Assembly (NCBI RefSeq): GCF_030389495.1
Contig: NZ_CP127832.1
Span: 1,523,936-1,587,935 of the forward strand
Length of the DNA stretch: 64,000 nt
Direction: 5' to 3'
Source: Ligilactobacillus cholophilus
Lineage (GTDB): Bacteria > Bacillota > Bacilli > Lactobacillales > Lactobacillaceae
The notes under the pieces are model-generated. The model had not been told where the DNA came from. It was given only the letters and a program-made list of their open reading frames with translations, and made no database searches. A program made the translations under genes and the position numbers. This document shows, one piece after another, positions 23,968 through 32,766 of this stretch. How positions within the stretch are numbered: position 1 is the first letter of the stretch; each line of letters opens with the position of its first letter.

Positions 23968-24921
23968 CTATTGCTTTAATGAATTCCAAATTAGGTTAGC
24001 AATGCGTTCACGTTCAGTTTGACTGACTACTTGGAAATCGAGACCATCGATAACTTGGCTTTCACCTTGAACGTAGGTACTATCAAAGTGTTGGTTTACG
24101 TTACGATATGACAAGGCTAAAATGCGTAAATCATTTAAAGTTAAGTCAGTTTTTACTTGGTCAGAAATGGAATCAAGGAAACTCTTATTAAGAACCGTGA
24201 ATGGTGAGATTGATTTCTTTAATAAGGCTTCAATAACTAAGCGTTGACGTTGTTGACGACCATAGTCTCCCATTGGATCCTCATGACGCATACGAGCAAA
24301 GTTTAAAGCGGTTTTCCCATTCATATGTTGAGTTTCTCCTTGAACAAAACTCGAGCCACCATAGCTGAAAGTTAATGGAGATTTAACATCTACACCGCCA
24401 ACATCATTGATGGCTTTTTCGAGTCCACCCATATTGATTAGGATATAGAAATCAATCGGAATATTGAAGTGTTGTTCAACGGTGTTAATAGCTTCTTTTA
24501 CGCCACCATATGTATATGCTGAATTAATTTTGGCTGGTGAATATTGTGGATAATCTGGAAAGTTAACTTCCATGTCACGTGGGATGCTGACAAGTGTAGT
24601 TTTCTTTGTATCAGGATTAAGAGTCATAATCATCATGGTATCAGTGCGACCAGTGTCATGGCGACCTAAGGCACCGGTATCAGTTCCTAGAATTAATATT
24701 GAGATTGGTTTATGTTCACGTAAAAGTTTGTTTCCGTTACGTGTCATGTCCGCTCCTGACTTGGTGTACATCTTATCAGTTGTATTTTTAAGATTAAAAA
24801 AGCCTATTCCTGCGATAATCAGAATGATAGCTAAAATAATTAATAATAAACGACGCCAAAAATGGTGTTTCTTGGGTTTCTTTTCACGTGCAACACGTGA
24901 AAGAGGTTCTTCTTCATCCAT
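23968..24921 (-). CDS. LytR-CpsA-Psr (LCP) family wall-polymer ligase
   Basis: 317 residues with a cytoplasmic basic start (KKPKKHHFWRR), one membrane helix (~22-43) and an extracellular LCP domain: SILILGTDTGALGRHDTGRTDTMMI carries the family Arg/Asp residues that bind the polyprenyl pyrophosphate, then LVSIPRDMEV and GGVDV, and ARMRHEDPMGDYGRQQRQR. LCP enzymes attach teichoic acids or capsule to peptidoglycan. Acting outside the cell, it could serve the polymers made by the envelope glycosyltransferases in this window. Alone in its transcript as far as seen. Confidence 0.92.
   Translation of the reverse strand: MDEEEPLSRVAREKKPKKHHFWRRLLLIILAIILIIAGIGFFNLKNTTDKMYTKSGADMTRNGNKLLREHKPISILILGTDTGALGRHDTGRTDTMMIMTLNPDTKKTTLVSIPRDMEVNFPDYPQYSPAKINSAYTYGGVKEAINTVEQHFNIPIDFYILINMGGLEKAINDVGGVDVKSPLTFSYGGSSFVQGETQHMNGKTALNFARMRHEDPMGDYGRQQRQRLVIEALLKKSISPFTVLNKSFLDSISDQVKTDLTLNDLRILALSYRNVNQHFDSTYVQGESQVIDGLDFQVVSQTERERIANLIWNSLKQ
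24880..24895. promoter_or_regulatory. parS-like sequence (13/16)
   Basis: CTTTTCACGTGCAACA matches the parS consensus TGTTTCACGTGAAACA at 13 of 16 positions, including the central TTCACGTG. It lies in the LCP coding region, so it may be chance. Confidence 0.25.
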
Positions 24922-25077
24922 ATGTTAAACTTCTTTCATAATAATATGATTTAATTATAGAACAAAAAGTTTAGATTTAATGTTTAAAAGACTTGGAAAA
25001 TAAATTGCAATATATAATTGCGTCATACATATTTCTGTGTTAGTATATGTACAAATCTCTTATGTATGCACATAAAT

Positions 25078-25111
25078 AAAAAGACTGATAGCTTTTGCTA
25101 TCAGTCTTTTT
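25078..25111. terminator. Terminator of the malolactic operon
   Basis: AAAAAGACTGATAGC/GCTATCAGTCTTTTT around a short loop. Confidence 0.9.
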
Positions 25112-25129
25112 ATTTTGTTATCTATCAAA

Positions 25130-26107
25130 TTAAATAAATTGCAAGATTCCCATTAAAATTGGAACAACTACGATAAATAATACCGTACTCATTACAACAA
25201 TATTGGTTGCATATTTAACATCACCATGTGCTTCATCAGCTAAAATAGGTAATACTGCAAGCATTGGTGTTGCTGATTGTACCACTAATGTTTGTTGCAT
25301 TAAGTGTGGTAAATCAAAGTGTAAGATTGGAGCACCAAATTTGATCAATAAGATCAATACAACTGGTGATAATACAAAACGTCCCATCAATGCTAATACT
25401 GAATCACGGTCGAATTTGAAGTTGTTCAAACCAGCATCGCATAAAACAATCCCAATGTAAATCAATGATAATGGAGTTACTAAGTTACCAACATAGCTTA
25501 ATGCTTGGAAAGCAAAACTTGGTTGATCGTTTGGTAAACCAAGTAATAACCAAATAATAGCAACCACAAAACCAACTAATGGCATTGGTAATAATTTTTG
25601 CCAGTTTAATTTACGCTTTTGCTTGTTAGCTTTATCAACAGTAGGGTCATCATTGTAAATTAAGAAAATTCCAAATGCCCATGTTGAAACAGTGTTAATC
25701 AAGTAGTAAATCAAGAAGTAAGGCATTGCCTTTGCACCGAATAAAGCGTTGTTAAGTGGCATTCCAATAAAGATTGTATTGGCGTTAACGATCGCGTTCA
25801 TTAAGATTCCACGACGACCTGGACATACTTTAAGCACTTTAACAACTAAATATGCAATCAAGTAGCCAATAATAACCCCTAAAGCAGGGAAAATTAAACC
25901 TTCACCAAGACTACGTAAACTATCACGTGTTAAATGTTCTTGTACAGAAACAAAAATTGATGCAGGTAAAGCGATTTTTGTGATTAAGTTTGAAATGTTA
26001 CCAGCAAATGAATCGCTGAACCAACCAAACTTACGTAAAATGAAACCAAGTGCCATGATTAAAACAATCACGATAACACTTGAAACTGAAGTTAAAAATG
26101 TATCCAT
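25130..26107 (-). CDS. mleP: Malate transporter, auxin efflux carrier (AEC) family
   Basis: 325 residues, ten predicted helices in two halves as in the AEC family (FGWFSDSFAGNISNLITKIALPASIF near the start, and a conserved Pro-rich second half ending ATNIVVMSTVLFIVVVPILM). Its start lies 28 bases after the malolactic enzyme stop, which identifies it as MleP, the carrier bringing L-malate in and letting lactate out. The electrogenic exchange contributes to proton motive force. AAGGAG precedes ATG. Closed by a terminator. Confidence 0.88.
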   Translation of the reverse strand: MDTFLTSVSSVIVIVLIMALGFILRKFGWFSDSFAGNISNLITKIALPASIFVSVQEHLTRDSLRSLGEGLIFPALGVIIGYLIAYLVVKVLKVCPGRRGILMNAIVNANTIFIGMPLNNALFGAKAMPYFLIYYLINTVSTWAFGIFLIYNDDPTVDKANKQKRKLNWQKLLPMPLVGFVVAIIWLLLGLPNDQPSFAFQALSYVGNLVTPLSLIYIGIVLCDAGLNNFKFDRDSVLALMGRFVLSPVVLILLIKFGAPILHFDLPHLMQQTLVVQSATPMLAVLPILADEAHGDVKYATNIVVMSTVLFIVVVPILMGILQFI

Positions 26108-26135
26108 CCTATATGCTCCTTATTTCGTTAATATC

Positions 26136-27755
26136 TTAATATTTTGGTTCCCATTTCATATCAGTAACAGCTTTGTGAGCGTCTGATACAGGAGATAAAC
26201 CTTGGTCAATTGCACTTTGAGCAACTGTTTCAGCTACTGTTTGAGTGAATTCTGTTAATTTAGCAACTGGAGGAAGAACAGCAGCACCAGGTTCACTAGC
26301 GTCAACGATTCCACCTAATGCGTGAGCAGCAGCAGCTAACATTTTTTCGTTAACAATCTTAGCTTTAGCTGCGATTGAACCGAAACCAACCCCAGGGTAA
26401 ACTAAAGCGTTGTTGGCTTGTCCAATTGTATATGTTACACCATTGTATTCAACAGGTGCTGATGGAATACCAGTTGCAACTAAGGCCTTACCATCTGTCC
26501 ACTTGATAATATCTTCAGCTTTTGCTTCCAATAATTTTGTTGGATTTGAAATTGGGAAGATAATTGGACGTTCTGTATGTGCAGCCATTTCCTTCACGAT
26601 TGTTTCAGTAAATGCACCTGGTTGTTTTGAAGTACCAATCATAACTGTTGGGTGAATTGTTTTTACAATTGTTTCAAGATCAGTTAATTCATCAGCATTT
26701 TCAAATTCACTACGTTTACGTACAAATGGTTTTTGAGCTTGTGTCAAACCCTCTGTATCTTCGAATAATAATCCTTGTTTGTCAACTAGGTAGAAGTGCT
26801 TCTTAGCTTCTTCACGTGATAAACCATTACGTACAAGTTCATCACACATCATGTTGGCAATTCCGCAACCAGCAGTACCAGCACCAAATGTTAAGAAGAC
26901 TTGGTCTGTTAATTTTTCTTTTGAGATGTTTAAAGCACCAAGCACAGCAGCTAAGCAGATAATTCCAGTACCTTGAATATCATCGTTGAATACAGGAATT
27001 TCATCTTGGTATTTTTCTAAGATAACGTCAGCGTTTGTTCGACCAAAGTCTTCAAAGTGAATCAAGACTTCTGGGAATAACTTGCGACTTGTAGCAACAA
27101 ATTTATCAACCATTGCGAAGTATTCATCACCATAAACACGTTCGTGGTGGTTTCCTAAGTACAATGGGTCATTTAATAATTCTTCGTTGTTAGTACCAGC
27201 ATCTAATGATACAGCTAAAACATTCTTAGGATCGATACCTGATGCAGCTGTATAAACCATTAATTTACCGATTGAGATGTCAACACCTTGAGTACCCCAG
27301 TCACCGATACCTAAAATAGCTTCAGCATCAGTTACAACGATTAATTTAATGTCGCGACCGTTAGCAGCATTCTTCAATGTAGCTTCAATATCATCTTGAG
27401 CATCAATTGAGATAAATGCAGCATCTTGTGGTTGCACGAATACGTGACTGTAGTTTTCAATTGAGTCAGCAATCACTGGATCATATACAACAGGCATGAA
27501 TTCTACTAAGTGTTGATCCATTAAGTAGTAGAATAATGTCCGGTTAGTATTGAAAAGTTCCATTAAGAATTGGCGTTTTTCAAAATTATTTGGTTTAGCT
27601 TGATAATGATCATAAGTTTCTTTTGCTTGTTCTTCAATTGTTTGAATATTAATTGGTAAAGTTCCAACTAAGTTGTACTTTTCACGTTCTTCTTTTGTAA
27701 AAGCTGTTCCTTTATTTAAAAAAGGATCTCTTAACATGTCTAATCCATTTATCAT
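26136..27755 (-). CDS. mleS: Malolactic enzyme
   Basis: 539 residues, the length of LAB malolactic enzymes. It converts L-malate directly to L-lactate and CO2 with NAD+ and Mn2+ as cofactors. Family features: the malic enzyme N domain ([22 protein letters not shown]), the metal-binding [16 protein letters not shown] with [10 protein letters not shown], and a nucleotide loop [12 protein letters not shown]. Malic enzymes proper share these motifs; the linked mleP and divergent mleR favour the malolactic role. GAGAGG is ten bases before ATG. Confidence 0.93.
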   Translation of the reverse strand: MINGLDMLRDPFLNKGTAFTKEEREKYNLVGTLPINIQTIEEQAKETYDHYQAKPNNFEKRQFLMELFNTNRTLFYYLMDQHLVEFMPVVYDPVIADSIENYSHVFVQPQDAAFISIDAQDDIEATLKNAANGRDIKLIVVTDAEAILGIGDWGTQGVDISIGKLMVYTAASGIDPKNVLAVSLDAGTNNEELLNDPLYLGNHHERVYGDEYFAMVDKFVATSRKLFPEVLIHFEDFGRTNADVILEKYQDEIPVFNDDIQGTGIICLAAVLGALNISKEKLTDQVFLTFGAGTAGCGIANMMCDELVRNGLSREEAKKHFYLVDKQGLLFEDTEGLTQAQKPFVRKRSEFENADELTDLETIVKTIHPTVMIGTSKQPGAFTETIVKEMAAHTERPIIFPISNPTKLLEAKAEDIIKWTDGKALVATGIPSAPVEYNGVTYTIGQANNALVYPGVGFGSIAAKAKIVNEKMLAAAAHALGGIVDASEPGAAVLPPVAKLTEFTQTVAETVAQSAIDQGLSPVSDAHKAVTDMKWEPKY

Positions 27756-27837
27756 AATCTTTACGCCTCTCTATTTTTAATAATTATATTTAAAGTTTAA
27801 AAGCTAGTGATATTTATAGTCAAATCAGTGCTATACT

Positions 27838-27852
27838 ATAAATATTGTTTAT
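27838..27852. promoter_or_regulatory. Possible LysR-type operator in the mleS-mleR gap
   Basis: ATAAA-TATTG-TTTAT is an interrupted palindrome in the 133-base divergent region, of the T-N11-A kind used by LysR regulators. The AT-rich composition makes chance likely. Confidence 0.3.
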
Positions 27853-27888
27853 ATGAGAACGATAAATTTGATAATATAGGTGTTTAAA

Positions 27889-28773
27889 ATGAATATTAGA
27901 GATTTAGAATATTTCAATACATTGGTTGAAGTTAAAAATTTTTCGCTCGTTGCACAAAAATTTAACGTCTCACAACCAACGATTACAATGGCGATTCGTC
28001 GTTTAGAAAAAGAATATCAAACTAAATTTTTTATTCGTAATCAAGCGCATAAAGAATTGATCGTTACTGAAGCAGGTAAACAATTCTATGAACATTCTAA
28101 AACGGTTATTAGCGAATTAGAACTCGCAAGCAAAGATATTGAGCATGCTAAGCAACATAAAATTTTATTTGGATTACCACCAATTATTGGGACATATTAT
28201 TTTCCACTAGCAACACCACAATTATTACGTGATGATTTATTAAGTCAGTTGACGATTATTAGTAAGGGTTCGAATATTTGTCGAAAGATGCTTTTGAATG
28301 GTGATTTAGATATTGCAGTATTAGGTTCAATTCAAAAAATTGAAGATAAAGAATTAATTACTGAAAATTTTGCACAGTCTCCATTGCGGATTATTGTAGG
28401 CGATCAACATCCATGGTATCAACGTAAGAAAGTAACACTAGCGGAGTTAAAGAACCAAAAGTTTATTGCACAGAATGAAAGTTATATTCATAATGAAGCA
28501 TTGAAACAAATGGGGCATTTAGGACATTTCAGACCAGAAATCATTGTGCAAACTGATAATATTAATATTTTGAAGAAATTAGTATCTGAGAATCTTGGAA
28601 TTGGTTTGTTAACTGAAATTGCAGTTACTAAGGCAGATAATCAATTACATACGATTGAGGTTGATGCAGAAGATTTTCCTGTGTTCAATATGGCAATTGC
28701 CTATCGGCGAAATCATCAATTAACTGAACCACAAGAAGAATTATTGGAGATATTGAAGAATTCATTTGAATAA
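27889..28773 (+). CDS. mleR: LysR-family activator of malolactic genes
   Basis: About 294 residues. The N-terminal winged HTH (MNIRDLEYFNTLVEVKNFSLVAQKFNVSQPTITMAIRRLEKEY) is a clear LysR DNA-binding domain; the rest is the periplasmic-binding-like effector domain. It is divergent from mleS, as mleR is in other lactic acid bacteria, where it activates with L-malate as inducer. ATG 27889 is preferred over GTG 27880, which forms part of the ATAGGTG binding site. No clear terminator directly follows. Confidence 0.88.
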   Translation: MNIRDLEYFNTLVEVKNFSLVAQKFNVSQPTITMAIRRLEKEYQTKFFIRNQAHKELIVTEAGKQFYEHSKTVISELELASKDIEHAKQHKILFGLPPIIGTYYFPLATPQLLRDDLLSQLTIISKGSNICRKMLLNGDLDIAVLGSIQKIEDKELITENFAQSPLRIIVGDQHPWYQRKKVTLAELKNQKFIAQNESYIHNEALKQMGHLGHFRPEIIVQTDNINILKKLVSENLGIGLLTEIAVTKADNQLHTIEVDAEDFPVFNMAIAYRRNHQLTEPQEELLEILKNSFE

Positions 28774-28874
28774 ATAAGAGATTATCTTAATAATTTAAGA
28801 AAATAAAATTATATAAATATAAATCGATATAAACTTGAAATTTAATATTTTTTAGCTAAAATATAATTAATAAC

Positions 28875-29050
28875 ACAAAAAGGCTATGTCGTTCCTCATC
28901 AACGACATAGCCTAAGGTGTAAGTAAGTTAGTTATAGGATATGATTTGAAGTAATATAAAAATATCCTATGACGATAGGGTACGCTTTTAGCCCTAAATA
29001 GTCAATCAAATTTTAAGCAATTTAATCAGGCAGTTAGTGCCTGATTTTTT
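28875..29050. ncRNA. Structured intergenic segment, candidate small RNA
   Basis: The 516-base gap before the nucleotidase holds four hairpins. There is a perfect 12-bp stem GGCTATGTCGTT/AACGACATAGCC (28882-28912, T-run on the minus strand), ATAGGATAT/ATATCCTAT (about 28934-28970), TAGGG/CCCTA (28976-28996), and a plus-strand terminator AATCAGGCA/TGCCTGATT with seven T (29024-29049). A TATAAT on plus at 28862 and TTGACT-17-TACCCT on minus (29005 to 28977) are possible starts. Strand is unresolved. I cannot match it to a known RNA class. Confidence 0.45.
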
Positions 29051-29289
29051 TATATTCCGAACATCTTTCAGCGTATATGTTGTCAACAATGTTTTTTTGA
29101 ATAATCAGAAAGGCTTTAATTAGCTTTTTTAAGATTTTAATATTCGTAAAACCGCTCTAAATTATAAGATTTCGCCTTTTTATAATTTATTTTATAGGAT
29201 TATAGAAATTTTTGCGTAATTGCTTTATTTTTACATAGAAGAAAAGGTACAATTATTTTGTGTTAAAGTTTTAAGATAGGGGTGTCAAT

Positions 29290-30852
29290 ATGAAGATTAA
29301 AATTTTATCAACGAGTGATGTTCATGGATACATTTATCCAACTAATTTTAGTACTCGGGATGATCATCACGCATTGGGCTATTTAAAAGCAGCTTCAGTA
29401 ATTGAAGATGTACAACGTCAGGCAGAAAAAGATGGGGATATTGCCATTTACATTGAAGATGGAGACTTCGTTGAAGGTTCTCCAATGACTGACTATGCAT
29501 ATCAAACACGTGATGAAAAGCATTACAACCTAGATCTTGTACGCATGGTCAATCATCTCCAAGCCGATGTCGGAATTTTAGGGAATCATGAATTTAACTA
29601 TGGCCCTGATTATTTAAATCCAACTTTGGCAGATCGCACGTATCCTATTTTGAACGCCAATATGCAAGAAGACCCAGCAAGTCACATTATTGACGCTCCA
29701 TATAAAATTATCGAAAAAAATAATATTAAAATCGCCGTCCTTGGGTTAACCACTCAATACATTCCACATTGGGAGCAACCTAAGCATATTGAAGGATGGA
29801 AATTTGAACCAGCCTTTGAAGCTGCTGCTAAGTACGTTCCAGAACTCCGCAAACAAGCTGATGTCGTAATTGTTGCCTATCATGGTGGTTTTGAACGTGA
29901 TTTACAAACTGGTGAACCTACCGAAGCATTAACTGGAGAAAACGAAGGTTATCAAATTATTACTGAAGTTCCAGGTATTGATGCTTTTGTTACAGGTCAC
30001 CAACACCGTCAAATTGCAGCCAAAGTTAATGGGATTCCAACTACTCAACCTGGTTTCCGTGGTGAAAAAGTTGGCTGCATCACATTAACTTTAGATGATA
30101 ATAAAAAGGTTGTGGATTCATCTGCTGAATTGCTTGATGTAGCAGACGCCGGCGATGAAATGTGGATGAACGCCTTAACATATGATTGGAATCATGATGT
30201 TCAAGATTGGCTTGATCAACGTATCGCTACAATTGATGGTGATATGGAAATTCACGATCCAATGGAAGCACGGTTACATGGTCATCCTTATTTAGAGTTT
30301 GTTAACCAAGTTGAAATGGACGCGATGGGAACAGATATCGCAGCAACAGCTTTATTTAATAATGAAGTTACCGGATTAGGACATGACGTTACAATTCGCA
30401 ATGTGATGAACAGTTATGTTTATCCTAATACATTGGTAACTGAAGCTATTACTGGTAAAGATTTACGCAACGCCCTTGAACGTTGTGCCAGTTTCTTTGA
30501 ACTCCAACCTGATGGTAGTTTGACAGTTTCAAAAGACTTCTCATACCCTAAGATGCAATTATATAATTATGATTTTTATTCTGGAATCGATTATACTTTC
30601 GATTTAACTCAACCAAAGGGTAAGCGAGTCGTTGAACTCAAATATCATGACAAAGATGTTCAAGATACTGATGAACTTAAAGTTACAATGAATCAATATC
30701 GTGGTGTTGGTGGCGGTAATTACGATTGCTTCAGTGCAGATAAGATTATCAAGCAGAACGAAACAGAAGTACCAAGATTATTGATTGCCTATTTAGAAAA
30801 TCATCCAAATATCAAAGCAATCCAACCCACAAATCTAAAAATAATTAAGTAA
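29290..30852 (+). CDS. Cytoplasmic 5'-nucleotidase/metallophosphatase (UshA/YunD-like)
   Basis: 520 residues without signal peptide. The metallophosphoesterase domain has TSDVHGY (residues 8-14), EDGDFVEGS, GNHEFNYG (about 97-104) and TGHQHR with GEKVG; a C-terminal 5'-nucleotidase domain follows (NSYVYPNTLVTEAITGKDLRNALE, QYRGVGGGNYDCF). It should remove phosphate from nucleotides or a sugar nucleotide. The lack of secretion signal places it in the cytoplasm, as for YunD-type relatives. AGGGGTG precedes ATG. A GH13-like gene follows 15 bases downstream, so the two form an operon. Confidence 0.88.
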   Translation: MKIKILSTSDVHGYIYPTNFSTRDDHHALGYLKAASVIEDVQRQAEKDGDIAIYIEDGDFVEGSPMTDYAYQTRDEKHYNLDLVRMVNHLQADVGILGNHEFNYGPDYLNPTLADRTYPILNANMQEDPASHIIDAPYKIIEKNNIKIAVLGLTTQYIPHWEQPKHIEGWKFEPAFEAAAKYVPELRKQADVVIVAYHGGFERDLQTGEPTEALTGENEGYQIITEVPGIDAFVTGHQHRQIAAKVNGIPTTQPGFRGEKVGCITLTLDDNKKVVDSSAELLDVADAGDEMWMNALTYDWNHDVQDWLDQRIATIDGDMEIHDPMEARLHGHPYLEFVNQVEMDAMGTDIAATALFNNEVTGLGHDVTIRNVMNSYVYPNTLVTEAITGKDLRNALERCASFFELQPDGSLTVSKDFSYPKMQLYNYDFYSGIDYTFDLTQPKGKRVVELKYHDKDVQDTDELKVTMNQYRGVGGGNYDCFSADKIIKQNETEVPRLLIAYLENHPNIKAIQPTNLKIIK

Positions 30853-30867
30853 AAGTGAGGCTTAAAC

Positions 30868-32655
30868 ATGGAAAAATCAGCAATTTACCATCGACCAGAA
30901 AGTGAAATGGCCTATTTAGCTGGTAAGAATCAATTCAAAATTCGGTTAAAAACGAAGCACAATGATGTGGCTCAAGTTGAAGTTATTTATGGTAATTTCA
31001 ATCGTATCAATCAACAACGTAATGATGATACAATCGATAATTTCGATTTAGAACGTCCTAGTGTAGAAGGAATGAAACGAGTTTTCAAAACTGAATTATA
31101 TGACTACTGGGAAGCAATCATTCCAGTCAAGGTTCGCCAACGAACTCAATATGTTTTCCATTTAATTGGTGATCATGATGGTGAGTTGTTGTATGATGCC
31201 GTTAATGTTCGAATCTACATGGCTGACTTTTTACAAAGTGCAACGCCATTCTTCACCCCATACTACCAAAACATGTTTCTCCCAGTAACTACACCAAAAT
31301 GGGCAGAAAACACCGTCTGGTATCAAATTATGATTGATCGGTTCGCTGATGGAAATGAAGCCCTAGATCCTAAAGATAAGGCACGTTGGGATTTGGACAA
31401 ATCCACAACAACTAATTTCTATGGCGGAGATCTTCAAGGAATTATTGACAAGTTAGGTTATATTTCTGAATTAGGAATTAACGGAATCAAGTTATCCCCA
31501 ATTTTTGCTTCATATTCTAACTTTAAAAATGATCCAGTAGATTTCTATGACATTAGTTACTTATTTGGATCAAAAGAAAAATTCCGTGAATTAGTTCAAA
31601 AAGCTCATTCTTATGGGATTAAAGTGATGGTTCAAATCCCACTCGATCGTTTAAGTGATGCATCTTTACAATGGCAAGATGTACTTAGATTTGGTCCTCA
31701 ATCACGCTTTGCAAGTTGGTTCAAAGTACGCCAATTTCCAGTTACACTCCCAGATAAGGGACAAGATCCTGAAAAAGGCTATTTGAATGTTGATGGTAAT
31801 ATCCACATGCCAAAATTGAACTTACAAAATCCAACTGTCCAACAATATCTTTCAGCAACTGCTCGTTATTGGGTAGAGACTTTTGATATTGATGGTTGGG
31901 AAGTTCTAAATGCAGATGAAATCAACCCAACATTCTTGAACTTATTCACCAAACAAATGCATGGGATTAAGGCTGATTTCTTAGTTCTCGGACGTTATCA
32001 ATATTTCCCATATGGTGATTTGTCACGTGATTTCATTGATAGTGCTAATAACAGTCCATTTAATCGCATTATTAAAGATTTCTTCATTGACCGTGAAATT
32101 CGTGTTACTGATATGATTTCACAATTGAATGATCAAATGATGCAAAATACAACCACAACTAACCAAAACTTGATCAATGAACTAGATAACTTTGATACAC
32201 CACGTTTATTAAGCCAATGTATCGGTAACGAAGATTTGGCACGTGCAATTATGGCCTTTACTTTCTTGCAAAAGGGAATTCCATCAATTATGTATGGAAC
32301 GGAAGTAGGGATGACAGGTGATCAATATCCTGAAAACTGTGCTCCAATGCTCTGGGATAAAGAACAACAATCAACTGAAATGTTCTTATTCATGCAAGAT
32401 TTAATTGCTCTGCGTCATGATTATGCCGAAATTTTGAACAATGGTGATCTTGATTGGGGTCAAAGTAGCAACAAACATCGTTACTTTGCCTTTACACGTA
32501 ATTATGAAGGTAAGAAGTTATTCTGTTTATTTAACTTTGGCTATGGCAGCATCAAAGTTGTTCTACCAAAGAATGCTAAATTATTACTTCAACAAAACTT
32601 GATTCGTGAAGATGAAAAATTAGCTGAAAATGGTTTTATCATTTGCAGTATTTAA
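30868..32655 (+). CDS. GH13 (neopullulanase/maltogenic amylase-like) protein lacking catalytic residues
   Basis: 595 residues with the layout of GH13_20 enzymes: N-terminal beta domain (1-125), WYQIMIDRFADGN (151-163), a TIM barrel and a C-terminal beta domain. All four signature regions are altered. Region I reads MVQIPLDRL instead of LDAVFNHxG. Region II reads GWEVLNADE (343-351) instead of GWRLDVANE, so the nucleophile Asp is Leu347. Region III reads LGRYQY instead of LGExW, so the acid/base Glu is Arg376. Region IV has NFDTPR instead of SHDTPR. It should not hydrolyse glucans by the usual mechanism and may be a binding or regulatory protein. It is coupled to the nucleotidase gene. Confidence 0.88.
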   Translation: MEKSAIYHRPESEMAYLAGKNQFKIRLKTKHNDVAQVEVIYGNFNRINQQRNDDTIDNFDLERPSVEGMKRVFKTELYDYWEAIIPVKVRQRTQYVFHLIGDHDGELLYDAVNVRIYMADFLQSATPFFTPYYQNMFLPVTTPKWAENTVWYQIMIDRFADGNEALDPKDKARWDLDKSTTTNFYGGDLQGIIDKLGYISELGINGIKLSPIFASYSNFKNDPVDFYDISYLFGSKEKFRELVQKAHSYGIKVMVQIPLDRLSDASLQWQDVLRFGPQSRFASWFKVRQFPVTLPDKGQDPEKGYLNVDGNIHMPKLNLQNPTVQQYLSATARYWVETFDIDGWEVLNADEINPTFLNLFTKQMHGIKADFLVLGRYQYFPYGDLSRDFIDSANNSPFNRIIKDFFIDREIRVTDMISQLNDQMMQNTTTTNQNLINELDNFDTPRLLSQCIGNEDLARAIMAFTFLQKGIPSIMYGTEVGMTGDQYPENCAPMLWDKEQQSTEMFLFMQDLIALRHDYAEILNNGDLDWGQSSNKHRYFAFTRNYEGKKLFCLFNFGYGSIKVVLPKNAKLLLQQNLIREDEKLAENGFIICSI

Positions 32656-32692
32656 AAATAACCTCCTCTAGTTGATAGGGGAGGTTATTTTT
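32654..32692 (+). terminator. Terminator of the nucleotidase-GH13 operon
   Basis: AAAAATAACCTCC pairs with GGAGGTTATTTTT. Confidence 0.85.
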
Positions 32693-32701
32693 GTGCATAA
32701 G

Positions 32702-32738
32702 AAAAAGCATGAAATCTCACGATGATTTCATGCTTTTT
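32702..32738. terminator. Terminator of the LysM-NlpC/P60 gene
   Basis: AAAAAGCATGAAATC/GATTTCATGCTTTTT; usable on both strands, and convergent genes meet here. Confidence 0.85.
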
Positions 32739-32766
32739 AAATTTCATTATAATTTAATGCATCAAA

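Noticed and set aside
27853..27868. Possible cre site in the mleS-mleR gap
   Set aside because: TGAGAACGATAAAT differs from the consensus at three positions including the central region.
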